DNA from: Macrotrachela quadricornifera
Taxonomy: Eukaryota; Rotifera; Eurotatoria; Philodinida; Philodinidae
Assembly: GCA_022393335.1 (NCBI GenBank)
Contig: JAJEKB010021557.1
Coordinates: 1-64,000 of the forward strand
Direction: 5' to 3'
Length of the DNA: 64,000 bases
A program made the position numbers and the translations under genes. How positions within the stretch are numbered: the first letter of the stretch is position 1; each line of letters opens with the position of its first letter. Below are positions 34,822 to 47,576 of this stretch, in pieces. The notes beneath the pieces are model-generated. The model was not told the DNA's origin, did no database searches, and saw nothing but the letters and a program-made list of their open reading frames with translations.

Positions 34822-37239
34822 TCATATGTTGCTAGTGTGATGAATACCAACGGAAACATTTTCGACAACTCCTTGGACAACCGTTACATTTTTGTTATTA
34901 CGATTTATTTTGCCATCATAACACTTGTCTGGGCAATATGGTACGATCTTATTTTGTTGATGTAAGACTAATGAATTACTTAGTAGATATTTGCATAAAT
35001 ACTTAAGTCCTATAATATATTGTAATAATAAAGTGACAGCACCGAATACTGTAGCAAATATTCCAACAATGCTGCTCTCACGGCATACATCACTGCTTGA
35101 AAATCCAGAAGCAATATCAGAGACGACCCAAATTAGACCTATGAAGAACCAAAAGATGCAGGACACAGTGAGAATATTCGCACAAAGAAAGGTGCAATTA
35201 ACAGCCAGACGTTCGTCTTTCACATAGTGTACCATGTGCGTCGGTGTCCACCTACAAGAATTAAGAGGCTCAAGTTATTAATAAACGAAGAAACCTTTAT
35301 TTGATATTTCTTGTACATTGAGGATTATTGAGATGATATAGAGCTAAGTTAGTTGATGATTCTGAATCTCTGAAACAAAGATATTAGTAATATGCTCTAC
35401 GACTCACCCTGATCGCTGCTATTTTCGAAGTTAGTATCAAGAAATAGAGCTTAAAATTCTACACTCAGGAGATTCGAAGGCCGTCCATTTTCTATGAAAC
35501 ATCCTCAACAAAACAATCGAGAGAAAATCCACTGCCATCTACTTTCTCTCGTCTCAAGCCACCTAAGACATTGCAAAACTTGTAGTTTTTCTGGTTTAAA
35601 ATGACTAGTAGCGAGTCGGAATGAGTGGGAGTGATAGAAAGCAAAATGCATTGAAATAGATCAGAGTGAAGTTTCGATGCCTGCCAGTGTTGTAATTTGA
35701 CTTCTGCTATGTGAGATTGAATTGAAGTAGATCGCAAAAGTACATCACAAAAATTTTTTCCAATGTTTTATTGGGATTTCACGGAAAATGGACGGACGTC
35801 GGGTCTCATGAATACAGAATTTTTAGCTCTATCCATTGATAATATATTTGAAGTTAATAGCGGTGGTAGTAGTTGAAAATACATTGAATCGTATTTCATT
35901 AATACCTCGAAATGACAGTAGAATTGATGGAAAAAACAGCTAGAAACTTTGGAGACTCATATCAAACTTTAGTATAACGAAATAAACTTAGACTTAAATC
36001 ATACTATTGTGGTACATTAAATGTAGAACAAAAATCAAATAAAGAACCATTCAGTATTCCAAAGGATTTCTTGAAAGATCAGTCGTTTCAATTAAGCATA
36101 TTTTGATAATATAGATTCGACTGGACAAAGATTACCGTGTTAGGTATTGCCTTCTAGGATGAGTAACAAACGATAAATTTATGAAAACGATAAAATTGTT
36201 AAGACAAGCATAAGACCAAGTTTCACATTAGGTACACTACTGCTTTTAATAGTGTATAAAAAAATCAGAGGAAAAGCTTGCACAACGACTTTTGAAGAAC
36301 AGAAGCTTCATCATATTGACCGAAAGAGTAAAAATATATAGAAATAAAACGAAAATCAGATTTTTCAAAAACTCCTGGCGCACAACAATTGTTCTTGCTT
36401 GCCGTAGAATGTCGTTTTACTGACGAACTACTTGCATTGTTCACGCTAAGAAGTTCCACAAAAATTGTTTTAATACAGTATATATCATGTCTACAATTAG
36501 CATTCCTCCTGATCGATGCAGTCTAAATAAACGACAGTTCTGCATCGATTCTGACTCTTAAAACTATTCCAGCAGGTCTGTCTCGTAGAAACTGATCTCT
36601 TTAACCAGTTGTTTGAACGGTTCTTTTGAAACCATGAGCTTATATTGCCACAAGTCTTACAAAGACTCAACTCTTAAAGAAAGCATACGTCAAAATCATA
36701 AATATGCGCTACAGATAGAATCATAACTAACGTATAATAAGATATTTTGACAGAGCTTGATTGTAAGCTTGACATACGCTTTTGATGTGTGCAGTACAGC
36801 TGATACAGGTGCAGTAGTCGTTCTAATCTACGGGGAAGAGAAAATGGAAACGTTCTTACTCAAAAACTATTGCCAAAAAATGAACCAAAACGATGATAAG
36901 ACCACATAAACCTTGCATCCTCATGAAAGGGCATAGCATCTGTGCACAATTGCAATCGAATGAGAAGACCATACCAGCCACAAAACTAATCATGAAGGTA
37001 ATGAACGGAAGTCGAAGCTGCAGCCAATCAGCAGAATACTGCGATTTGAAAAGATTTGAATCCAGCCCAAAAAATTCGTGTGGTGTTTGAATTGCATTAA
37101 GCAAGGGCCAAGGAAAATCAAACTCGTTTTCTTGTATGGACTGATTATCTGAGGCTTCATCTTTCATAATCAAACCAGTCTTTACATTCTTTTCGGTTTC
37201 TTCAGACATGATATTTGTAAAATTTGTTAGATTGAACAA
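34822..37239 (-). CDS. Two-exon four-transmembrane protein
   Basis: Exon 1 is 36860-37239 and exon 2 is 34822-35251. Donor GTAAGA and acceptor TTCTTGTAG join in phase (G-A plus G, then W-T-P-T-H-M), giving 269 residues. An N-terminal cytosolic part of about 70 residues is rich in Glu/Asn. Four hydrophobic segments follow: F-I-T-F-M-I-S-F-V-A-G, then G-L-C-G-L-I-I-V-L-V-H, then I-L-T-V-S-C-I-F-W-F-F, then V-F-G-A-V-T-L-L-L-Q-Y. A Cys-containing loop (F-D-C-N-C-A-Q-M-L-C) and a 45-residue tail with two N-x-T/S sites near the end complete it. The topology, with both ends cytosolic, resembles MARVEL-type (synaptogyrin/occludin-like) proteins, but I see no diagnostic motif. The 1608-base intron contains a MITE. 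The start may be the first Met (37239) or the Met at codon 11. Confidence 0.7.
35470..35806. mobile_element. MITE in the intron of the four-transmembrane gene
   Basis: Inverted ends of about 30 bases: the left has GGCCGTCCATTTTCTATG and the right, in reverse complement, GTCCGTCCATTTTCCGTG. No coding capacity; open stretches inside are incidental. Target duplication not resolved. Confidence 0.6.
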
Positions 37240-39018
37240 TCTTCACTAAAAGAAAAATGTTGGATAACAAACTTATGAACGTTTACAAAAATCCAGATAT
37301 TAATCAATCCTTTCATATCGTCTGTGCAACCTATTTCATCTTGTACATAAACTCATTCTCAAGCTTTGAGGGAAAAACATTTATACACCTCATACACTCC
37401 TTATAAAGGATAGAGAAGAGCGTTTACAGAATTTAAAAACTAAAAATAGATTATTTGATAAATTCTTGGATATTCAACCACTTTTTGAGAAAACGTATTG
37501 TTTTTTATTGAATTTTTTAGCACATTCTCAAGGGATCTTTTCTTCAATGTATTGTGACCAGGATATGAGATATTTAAGGAGCATGAGTGCTGCATAATTT
37601 TAGTCAAAATAGTTTCTTGGTAGCAAATATGTAGATACTGCTTTCCTTAAAAATCTCGTATCTCGCTCACAACACATCGAAGAAAAGAATTGCTCGGAAA
37701 TTGTGTTAATCTGACGATCTTCTGTCTTTGACCAAAATATGTGCTTCAAGCATTTTAACCTTTTGGCTCCTGGCTTTTTTTGAGAAAACTAAGGTTTTTA
37801 AAAGTAATTTTTAAATACGATTTTAATTTTTTTTTGTAAAGAAAACTCAGTCTTGGCTCGGAAAACATCAATAGTTCGTCTTTGTATGATAGTCTTTGAA
37901 GCAGTCAACAATACATAATGGCACATCGCAGTCACGACACATGTATTGTGTAATGCGTCGAAGATCATGAGATGAGCGCAGGAAAATGCCGAGCAGTTAA
38001 ACGGAGAGAAGGAGACCTTGCCGGCGGTCTTCCGATAGTAATTGATCTCTGTGATCCAAACTTTGTTAAAATTTCCCTGATCAGATCGAGTCGAAAATCA
38101 GATAAGTGAGGTGATCAATCATTTTGCAGTTTATAAACTACGAATGCATTGTAGAATGTGTATGAGTAAAGATATCAACAGAAAGGAAAGAAAGAAGAAA
38201 TATATCACTATGGCACTTTCTAACAACCGATAAGAAGCTTTTCTAAACGGTTCAAACAAATACTAATACGACTTTTACTGGATAAATACATTTGCACACA
38301 TATATGTGTCGCCGGGAGCGAAAGGGTCAATAAACTGAAGAATCTTCTTCATCCTTATATGTTCCAAAACAACAACATGATTTATCAATTTTTTAAATAA
38401 AACTCACAAAATTTTTTCAATCAAATCTATTCTACTCCTAGTCAGCATAAAGAATTCAATAAAATAAAATATGTTTCCCAAAAAGTGGTTCGATGCCCAT
38501 GGATTTAACCTATTATTGATTGTACCTCCATAAATGATTTGAAAACTCTTATGGCATTTATAAAATGCATTCCTAATTAGTTTAGTTTTTCTATAATTTA
38601 AGCTCATATTTTACAATAAATAGTGCTCGATGAACTCTGATTGTAGAGACTTATGTGGAAAATGAAATGTAAACATGTGTTTTTTCCGTTACTATCACTA
38701 GCTCAGTACAGCAAATAGGCTTTATAAAATATAGTGTTTTGATGAAGGACGAAGAACACTTTTCTTTCATAAAAAAGTTTCATATTAAATGACTTTAATT
38801 TGTCTAGAATTGAAGTGCTCTTCGAGAATCAACAATACACAGCTATATAATACGCAAGAAATTTATTCACAGTTTATTTTTTTATTATCAGTGATGGTTA
38901 GAGTTTAAGAGAAGGTATAGGACGATCAGGAAAGTATACAACGACTGCTTTTAATTATGGTATTTTACTAGGGCAGTTTTTATTTTTTCCAACTCGCATT
39001 ATTTTAGTAACATAATAC
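37240..39018. other. Intergenic sequence upstream of the four-transmembrane gene
   Basis: AT-rich with a slightly more GC-balanced part at 37880-38160. No repeat or gene supported; the open stretch 38404-38607 (minus) is unremarkable. Confidence 0.35.
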
Positions 39019-39445
39019 AGTGATCTAAAAATAAAGATATTCTAAATAGCTACTCTCACTTTCTTAGTAAGGTTCAAATCTTCCACCAAAATTTTGAATT
39101 ACGGATAAATCTTTGAAAATGTTGAAAAACTCACTTCTTTATATGAGAAAACGTTGATTTTTCGATAAAACTAGCTTTTTTTATTAGTCACAGCTGCTTC
39201 AGAATACATCTAGCTGATAGAGCTTAGAAAACGCGCGTGTAATTAGTATTTTTCGAGCCGTCTGCGGTTATAAAATTCATATTAAAACTAGTTTTATCGA
39301 AAAATCAATGTTTTTCCATATGAAGAAGTGAGTTTTTCGACACGTCTAAAGATTTATTCGTATTTTAAAATTTTTTGTAAAAGACTTGAACCTTGCTAAG
39401 AATGTGACAATAGCCATTTTGAACATATTTATTTCAAAATGACTC
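39019..39445. repeat. Palindromic MITE-like element
   Basis: The two halves are imperfect reverse complements: a left phrase TTAGTAAGGTTCAA pairs with TTGAACCTTGCTAA on the right, and GAAAAACTCACTTCTT pairs with GAAGTGAGTTTTTC. The inner parts CGATAAAACTAG and CTAGTTTTATCG are perfect. The outer ends begin CAGTGATCT and CAGAGTCAT, mariner-like, the left preceded by TA. Confidence 0.7.
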
Positions 39446-42400
39446 TGTTTTATTGACAAAATAATGTGACTGGGGAAAAAAATATCATAGTGCAATGTTA
39501 TAATTAAAACCAGTCGTTGTATGCATTTCTAGTCATTCTGTACATAAATGGAATTTCATAATATCGTCAATGATACCAAAACGTAATGGAAGGAAAAATT
39601 AATGGCTGTTTCATCTTATAAGCCTCGAATGCATACAGCGGCATAGGAGGCAATATATAATTAATCAAAAACTGTAGTGAGTGAAGTGTAGAGATATATA
39701 CAGTCAAAATTTGGTTGGAGAAAAATATATCTATTATGTAAGCATCTAAACGACTGTTCGAAGATGCAAACAAAAAATAAATCAATAAAGAGGGATAAAA
39801 AAGAAGGGAAGATTGGGAGTGAAACTCAACGAGTATACCCTACTGTTGTCAATTGGAAATGGTAGATTGACTAGAATGAGTCGATAAAGGTTAATCCGAT
39901 AAAAATGATTGAAACGAACACATATTGGATTTATTGTATTGACTGCAATTGTAAGTTATATGATTAATATAAATAAACGATGATAAACGAAGTATCAAAT
40001 TTCTCTAGGGTATAGGGCAACTACCTGTGAGATGGTTAAAATACTCTGTCTGTTGGAATAAGTTTCTTCGTGTACAGGATTTACTGCCATAAACAATTTT
40101 TATAGCGCGCTTTGTTTCAAAAAACAATTAATTAAAATCTTTGTTTCAAAAAAGAGTTAATTAAAATAATTCGCTTCCCACCCCCTCCCCCTCTGCTCTC
40201 ATTAAAGATGTAAGAGATTTACAAAAAGGAGAAATATATTGAACAGTTGTTGAATTCTTATTTTAGTGCGACACCGTATATTTTATAATAGGAAAAAAAA
40301 TTTGAATTTTATTTTGTTTTATACGATACAGTATTCTTGTAAAGAATGAATTTTTATATTTGAGTGATGAATTGCTTTTTTAACGTTAATCGATAAAAAG
40401 AATGAAATGAATTGACTCTTATTATGTGGATATACGCATGTTTATTGTATGAATTTTACTGTACTAAATGAATGAAATCGTTTTATAAATTTATCAAATT
40501 TAATACTTTATGATATATCTCATCTTTCGAAATGCAACGCAAAAAAAATAGATATTGTGAATCTATTTTGTGATCGGTTCTCAATTCAAAAATATAGTAT
40601 TTGTTATAAAAACAATGTCGTATTTGAAATTATATAAATCAATATTTTTTGTTTATATGAATAAAAAAAAAACACTAATTACAAAGAAAAAGAACTGGAT
40701 GGAAATAAAATGAGTTTCCACAAATTGATTTATCAGTTTTATGCAAGATTATGCTGTAATATGTTGATCAATATAATTTGAGAAATGAATGCATGTATTA
40801 TGTCAAATGAAATTATTTTAAAAAAAGCGTTATGTTAAAAGAAAAAAATGTCAACTAAAATCTATACAAATTATAAGAGTTTATATTTATGCAAAACAGA
40901 TTAGATAGGATATTCATTTTCTTGAAACAAATTCTTTAATAAAAATAAGTGTATATCATAATATAGTAAGAAAAAAAATATTAATATGAATACTGAATTA
41001 TTTGTTTCAATTTGAAATTGTTCAATTATAAATACGATGTTCTTATATCTTTTAAACAAAAAAAAATGTATATTCGATCTTACCGTTTGTTTACATATAT
41101 GCCTTTACATATGTATTTTATTAGGCATTTATTAGTTTGTCTCTCTCTCTTTTTTCTTTTTAAATTAATGGATAAATGTGCTTTTAATGTTTCTACTTCA
41201 TTACAGAGTTATAGAAATCTATGACTAATTCTTAATAAAATGAAAACTGATATATTTACTGATTAATAAAAAATTAAATATATAAAAAGAGAATATTATG
41301 TTAAAGATGATGTTCATCAACAGATCGATTATTATTACAGATTTGAGATGATATTGATAATTTTCGTTACATTTAGAAATTTTTCTCTACAAAATGAAAA
41401 AATTATATTTGATTTCTTTTCCGTTTTTTTTTATTAAAGCTTTTAGTATTATTATATTAACATCTTTGTTTCTTATAAATAGAATAATTTTATGCATTTG
41501 AGACAACTTAATATTCCTCTATTAAGTCCACTAATCGGTAAATGCTATACAATTTATAACAATGTTCAATGATTATTCTATGTAATTTGTAAGCTGATTT
41601 TAGGAATTAAAAAAACTAGCGATAAAAATAAAATGTACATTAATATTTAAAAAGAAAAGAATCTATTTTATATGAGTAATATTAAAATAAAAGAAGTCCA
41701 TATCTATTTTTCGTATGTAAAATATAATAATTTTATTAGTGATATTCGATCATATTAGAGTCTTTCAGATGTAGAAGTATGAATTTTGCGCGATTTCGAA
41801 ATTTTAACAGAACTAAACAAAATGATAAAAATATGATGTCAAGAAGACTTATAAATCGATCAGGATAAGGTTCATATTGCAATAACATTATGGAATAGTC
41901 AAGTAAATCAGTATAGAACAATACTATACACACTTTTTTTTAACAAGCTCGTATGATTAATCAAAGCATTGCTGACCTTAAAACAAGAATAAACTACGTT
42001 AAGGTTTCACGGTTTGTTGATATATTTATTGAAATGATATTTATTTAAATAGCTTAATAAAATAGAGCATTATTTATTTAAAATGAAATTATTCTCTGCT
42101 TAGTTAATCAAACACTTATCACAATAGCTAGTAGACAATTTGCTATCGTTCCATGACAGCACTATAATATACGTTAATATTGAACAATCGACATATACGT
42201 ATAAAAATATACATATATAGTTCTTGATAAAATCAGTAAAAAATAATAAAATCTGAAGATATCATTAGAGAGATAAAGATTATTAACTTAAATAAATACT
42301 AGTTCATTCAATAGCAGCTTTTCTCCTTGATGCTACATTACTAAAAACACTGAGAAAAAAAACTTAATATCAATAGTATAATTACTTATTTATTTATTTT

Positions 42401-44102
42401 TTCAATAATTGTAATCCTCATATTACAAATAAGATAGTGACGACTTTTCTAAACGATTATTCACTAATCTATTAATATCATATTTTTGTTTTGTTTATCC
42501 TTCATGTAGAAAATTTCTTTTTTTCTTTTTTAAATATACTTCATCTATTTTTTATAATTTTTATTATTATTGTTATAACCTGCATGATACTAGCATTCAA
42601 ACTCTATAATAGACAATTCAAATTTCTCCAATTTCTAGGATAAGATTGAAAATCATTTAAAGAAATCAAGTATTACTGAATATACGTTTATAGATATCAA
42701 TATTGGTTTCAAGAAATATATCACGTTGTTTTGTAACAGCATTTTAAAAGAAAAATATTCCCTAATAAGCATTTGGAAAAGATATTAATATTAGTAGAAC
42801 ACATAATATTATATGAATGTTCAAAAAATGAAACATACTGAGTTTAATTTTGATATCATGTGTTTTACAAAAAAAATCTATTTAAAGACAATAAGATTTT
42901 ACATCAACTTTTTTTTTAGTCCTTGTAACTAATAATAGATGATAGATTATCAAACAACATTGAGAATTATTATAATTCAAATATTCTATTATGACAAACT
43001 GAATTTATAAATAACCATTGAATAAATAAATAATTACTTCTTCTTTTCAAATTTAATATGAGCTGCACAAAATAAATGATGACAGTAGCAGATTAATAAT
43101 TATTGTTTTTTAATATTTATATAGATATATATAACTATTATATGTATCATATTATAAATCAATTCTGTCAAACATTACATATTAACTTTGAAATTCAATA
43201 ATATTATAGATGCCATTCGCCTGAAAATCTCGTAATTATACATAGTAAGCGATTACTCTATATTAGTATTAAATATAAAATCACATTTTCTGTTTACATG
43301 AAACAACCAATCAACAACACTAAAATAAAAAGTTTACTATATACATATAATAAATAAAAAACATAGATTACGATTATCGCAGACTATGCTATCATCCTCA
43401 AATTACAATATGTATTATCATTTTAATCAAAAATATATCACATTTTATACAACATCATATGCTGAAAGAAATGTCTATTATTTTAGTAATAAAAAAGATT
43501 CGTATATAAAATCATTTTTTTACAAGAGCAGATTCACAAAAACATTCAGTTAGATTTTATTGTAATAATCTCAAGTACTATACTGCTTTATAAAAAAAGG
43601 CACTAAATTATTAATTTATTCAACAAATAGCTGTATTCATAATAATATTTTTCAATGAATACACATTTGTATATACATAATATAATATAATACTTAAATA
43701 AAAAAATCATTTCAATGTCAAGTACATTCTATTCTCGAAAAGAACACATGTACGTATATTTGCTATGAATAATCATATCTAGATCAATTCTCTCATCGAA
43801 TAATTTAAACAATTTCAATACAATAAAAATATTTAAAACATTATTAAAATCCATCAATATTTTTTTGCAATTTTAAATACTATGAACAAAAAATAAAAAT
43901 AAAGAAAAACATTATTTAGACTAATCTTATATGCAAAATCAATAAACTTCCTCTATGAACTTCTGTACCATACCATTTCAATTAGTTTGAATGTACATTT
44001 AATTTATATTCAGAAAAAAATAAATAGACTTATCAGTTTATTACTTTATTCAATTTTCAAATATTGAAAATAACAGAGTCCTGCACCTTTCAAAAATTTT
44101 TC
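39446..44102. other. Long AT-rich desert
   Basis: Very AT-rich. A short direct repeat (TTTGTTTCAAAAAA...TTAATTAAAAT, two copies) sits at about 40107-40165, followed by a pyrimidine-rich stretch (40174-40200). Open stretches at 41012-41224 and 41736-41933 look like chance. A spliced gene with tiny exons could hide here; the only exon-like pieces I can point to are at 42304-42468. Confidence 0.4.
42304..42468 (-). CDS. Possible last two exons of an intron-rich minus-strand gene
   Basis: Exon 42427-42468 (N-N-R-L-E-K-S-S-L-S-Y) and exon 42304-42349 (F-S-N-V-A-S-R-R-K-A-A-I-E then TGA) join in phase across a 77-base intron that starts GTAATA and ends in a long pyrimidine tract plus CAG. The codons look less random than their surroundings. 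No upstream exon could be linked and the protein is not recognised. Confidence 0.25.
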
Positions 44103-44944
44103 TCAGCTAATCTGATTCTTTTCTAATTCATCCCATAAACAACATAATGATTCTTCAGCTATTCGAATTTTTTTTAGCCGTTTTGGTGCAACTACTCCTG
44201 CTTCATGTCTTTGTCTTTCATCTGATGCTAACAATTGTTCATGTTTGAACATATCAATGCACATGTATATATTATTATGAGGTTTCGTAGATCTTTTTTT
44301 CCATCTATTATGACGTCCTTCAAGATAATTAATTGTACGAGGATTAAGATTTCGATAGTGATTATACATTGTTGATGGGAATCTACTATTAATACCATAT
44401 GTTTTATTATGATATTCTAAAAATAAATCAATTTCTTTTTCATATAACAATGGTTTCGTTGAATGTAGATATTCAATTGCTTCGACCATATCGATTTCGG
44501 GTAATAGTGCGATTGCTGCAAAACTTTTAAACCAAATACGTAAAGATGCATCCTCTTGAAAAGCTGTTTTTAAATTCAAATTCATGAAGTTCCAAAAAAG
44601 GTCTTTTTCCATAATGAAAAAGACATCCTTTAACCTACATAAAATATTTAAAACAAAAATAATGTTAAACTATTACAATATTATAAAACTTTGCTTTTTA
44701 GTTTACTCTATTTTCATGGATTATATTTACAAAAATCGTATTTCATTTATAAATACTTATTTTATCTGTTTTTCTTAAATAAGTTGTTATCAATTTTTTC
44801 TAAAATTTGGTTAATGAAATATGTAGTTTAAGAAAAGAAATAATTGAATTTTTATCTTACTTTAACACGTGGATAATGTTTATCAAATACATTTTTTACA
44901 GCAGCTTCGAAGTCATAAACTTCTGATTTACTTCTCACAATCTT
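44103..44944 (-). pseudogene. MULE (Mutator-like) transposase relic
   Basis: An upstream piece (about 44861-44944) reads Y-D-F-E-A-A-V, the D-F-E-x-A motif of MULE catalytic domains, and ends at a GTAAGA donor. The next exon starts at 44634 with V-K-G-C-L-F-H-Y, the G-C-x-F-H motif. A one-base shift in the A-rich stretch after it moves reading into the 169-codon frame 44103-44612, which has L-R-I-W-F-K, A-L-L-P, R-T-I-N-Y-L-E-G-R-H-N and a basic tail, as in the C-terminal half of FLYWCH-associated MULEs. Upstream of the first piece a TGA closes the frame. Truncated and shifted, it is not functional. Confidence 0.75.
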
Positions 44945-45059
44945 TAATCATAAAGCACACTTATCTTTTATGCTTTTCTTTTATTCGCTTCAATCATTTC
45001 CTTTTTCTTGCTCTTCTATTTATACTTTTTATTAGTCATTCAAATATTACCTAATGAAT

Positions 45060-46060
45060 TTTTCCTGGTACATAAAAAAATTTATACCATATAATACATA
45101 AATATAAATATTCCATAAATATGCTTCCATTTCATTATACCACTAGCACAATAATTTACTAAAAAAAAAACAAACAAATTTTGAAAAATCTAGTAATAAT
45201 TGGTACCTTTATTATCATACATTAATACTAACATTAAATTATTTAAAAAAAAATCAACGACTAGATATAATAAACAAATTAATTATTAAACAATTATAAT
45301 TTATAAAATACAACAACTTCAGTTTCATTAAAAAAAATGTTCTACTTTTCTAAATATTAGAAAAAAAAATGTATAATCACTATTATTTTAAAATATTAAC
45401 TTTTGTTTTTTTTTCTTATTATTCAATCAAAACAATAAAATTGATGATCATTTGTTTTTTTATTCAGCCAATAACATATTATCGTAATATTGAAAGAAAA
45501 GTTATCTAATACAATACATCATCCTTAAATGACCCCTATCATGTATAGAATCATCATTTATCATTCTGGATGAATGCTCTCCCTCATGTTCGTCATATAA
45601 CATTTGAATAGTCATCTAATGTATATTTATACATTTTTTTTGTAAAGTTAAAGAGTTCAATATATTAGATCATCAGTATTATGAATTTTCTAATTAGCAA
45701 TAACAAATCAATTTCATCAATGGCGCGCTTGTCTTTCGTCTCGTAAACATAACTATCGATCTTCATATCAATAGTTTGTATATAAAAAAAATATATTAAA
45801 AATTTAAAATGCAAAACTCGCATGTATACAATTGATGATTATCAATGAAAATTAGTAAGTTATATGATTTATAGTTAAGATAAGTTAATGATCACAAAAT
45901 ACCATTAAGACAAAGGAGTAATATAATACAGTACTAATATTCCATTTACTGAAATTACGTACCTTGTAAATTGCTTGATTCAATATATTGAATAACAAAA
46001 CATCCGAGAAACATTAGAAATGGAAATTCCATTATTAAGCAAAACTAATAAAAATACATA
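45060..46060. other. AT-rich sequence, one exon-like piece
   Basis: Mostly homopolymeric A/T. On the minus strand at 45669-45757 an ATG opens M-K-I-D-S-Y-V-Y-E-T-K-D-K-R for 29 codons, with unusually GC-balanced codons for this area. It could be the FLYWCH-like start of the MULE at 44103-44944 but cannot be joined to it. Confidence 0.3.
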
Positions 46061-46822
46061 AACTATAGTTACACTTCAACGCACTTTTACAAACGTTTGA
46101 CATGAAAACTAAACTTTTGACATAGATTAAGTGTTTTCTTCATTCATAAAGCTCATTATGAACTATAGTTAAAATTCAATACACTTTTACAAACATTTGA
46201 TATAGAAAATAAATCTTTGACATAGAATAGATATTTTTTGTTTACACCATTCATTACGAACTATACTTAGAAATCAAACGACTTTTACAAACGTTTGGCA
46301 TGGAAAGTAAATCTTTGACATAGAATAAGTGTTTTTCTATTTATAAAGCTGATTACGAACAATAGTTACATTCTAATAGATTTCTACGAACGTTTGGCAC
46401 GAGAAATAAACCTTTGACATAAAATAAATTTTTTATTCAAATTTATAAAATTCATTACGAACTATAGTTAAAATTCAATGCACTTTTACAAACATTTGAT
46501 ATAGAAAATAAATCTTTGACATACAATAGATATTTTTTGTTTGCAACGTTCATTACGAACTATAGTTATAAATCAAGCTTACTTTTACAAACGTTTGATA
46601 TGAAAACTAAATTTTTGACATAGATTAAGTGTTTTTTTTATTCATATAGCTTATTACGAACTATAGTTAGAAATGAAGCCACTTTTACAAACCTTGGAGA
46701 TGGAAAGTAAACCTTTGTCATAGAATAACTATTTTTGATTTTAACGTTCATTACGAACTACAGTTAATTTTTAATAGATTTTTACGAACCTTTGCGATGA
46801 AAAATAAACTTTTGACATAGTA
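46061..46822. repeat. Eight-copy tandem array, unit about 98-102 bases
   Basis: Units begin with AACTATAGTT or a one-base variant at 46061, 46161, 46259, 46358, 46460, 46558, 46659 and 46756. Each includes TTTTACAAACRTTTG and a CTTTGACATAGAAT-like phrase. By shared variants the units fall into four types in the order A B C D B A C D, and spacings agree with type (A 100/101, B 98/98, C 99/97, D 102). No coding. It lies 3' of the small minus-strand gene at 46957. Confidence 0.9.
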
Positions 46823-46956
46823 AATAAAAAAACATTATATTGTGATCATTACATTTATCTAACTTAATCATATAATTTATTATAACAGAAAATCTTTATT
46901 AATATGTAAATGTTGAATTGAAGATCTTTTTTTTTCTTTTGTTGTTGTTGTTTTAT

Positions 46957-47277
46957 CTATACCAACTCGATAAAACGCTTTAATGCTAATTTAATACCTA
47001 ATTTTATTTGATAGTTATCACCAGCAACTTGAAAACAACATAAGTTTTTCAATACTTTAATGTCATTGGATTCTAATTGTAAAATTGATAGGATATCATC
47101 ATATGATGTATTTAATAAATATGTTGCATTTCGAATCGCTTGAAAACGAAACAATTCAGCGAGATCAACGCCATATTGTTGTTCAACAAATTCATAAAAT
47201 GTTTTGTGATTGTAAGTAAAAATATCGTTGGGTAAATCATTTTCGTCAACTATTGCTTCGGCAATGTTGAACGGCAT
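46957..47277 (-). CDS. Small protein of unknown function, 106 aa
   Basis: An intact frame from ATG 47277 to TAG 46957. The protein is soluble and predicted helical, with a compact hydrophobic pattern: Y-E-F-V-E-Q-Q-Y-G near residue 28, F-R-F-Q-A-I near 43, D-D-I-L-S-I-L-Q near 60, and L-K-N-L-C-C-F at 76-82. No signal peptide or catalytic motif. Codon use is more balanced than the flanks and the frame is one of the few uninterrupted ones in this desert, so I believe it is coding. It could be a free-standing gene or the first exon of a larger one: a donor near the end is not obvious and the stop is followed by a T-rich stretch. The MULE relic lies 2 kb downstream on the same strand. I do not recognise the family. 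Confidence 0.5.
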   Translation of the reverse strand: MPFNIAEAIVDENDLPNDIFTYNHKTFYEFVEQQYGVDLAELFRFQAIRNATYLLNTSYDDILSILQLESNDIKVLKNLCCFQVAGDNYQIKLGIKLALKRFIELV

Positions 47278-47463
47278 TATTAAAGTAAAAAAGTTATTCT
47301 TAATGGGACATCAAAAATTTTTAAAATTTTTGATTGGACGTTCAGTGTATTCGCTAGGATTGCAATATAATTGTGAGTCTGATACATAGTGCTGTCAGCC
47401 AATCGTATTTTATAACTTCAGCTGTTATACCTTTTTTAAAAATCTATCAGCAGCTGAGCATCG

Positions 47464-47576
47464 TCTCAGCACCATCTCAGCACTTCAGTATCTTTTCAGC
47501 ACCTTCTCTGTACCTCAGCACCTTCTCAGCACCTCAGCACCTTTTAGGCACCTGAGCACCTTTTCAGCACCTTTAA
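47464..47576. repeat. CTCAGCACCTT minisatellite
   Basis: About ten degenerate copies of a 9-11 base unit CTCAGCACCTT, with variants CTGAGCACC and TTCAGCACC. The open frames on both strands here are products of the repeat. Confidence 0.8.

Noticed and set aside
40104..46060. CRISPR-like or phage-like structure in the desert
   Set aside because: No short direct repeats with unique spacers; the sequence is eukaryotic, and the only array (46061-46822) has contiguous units without spacers.
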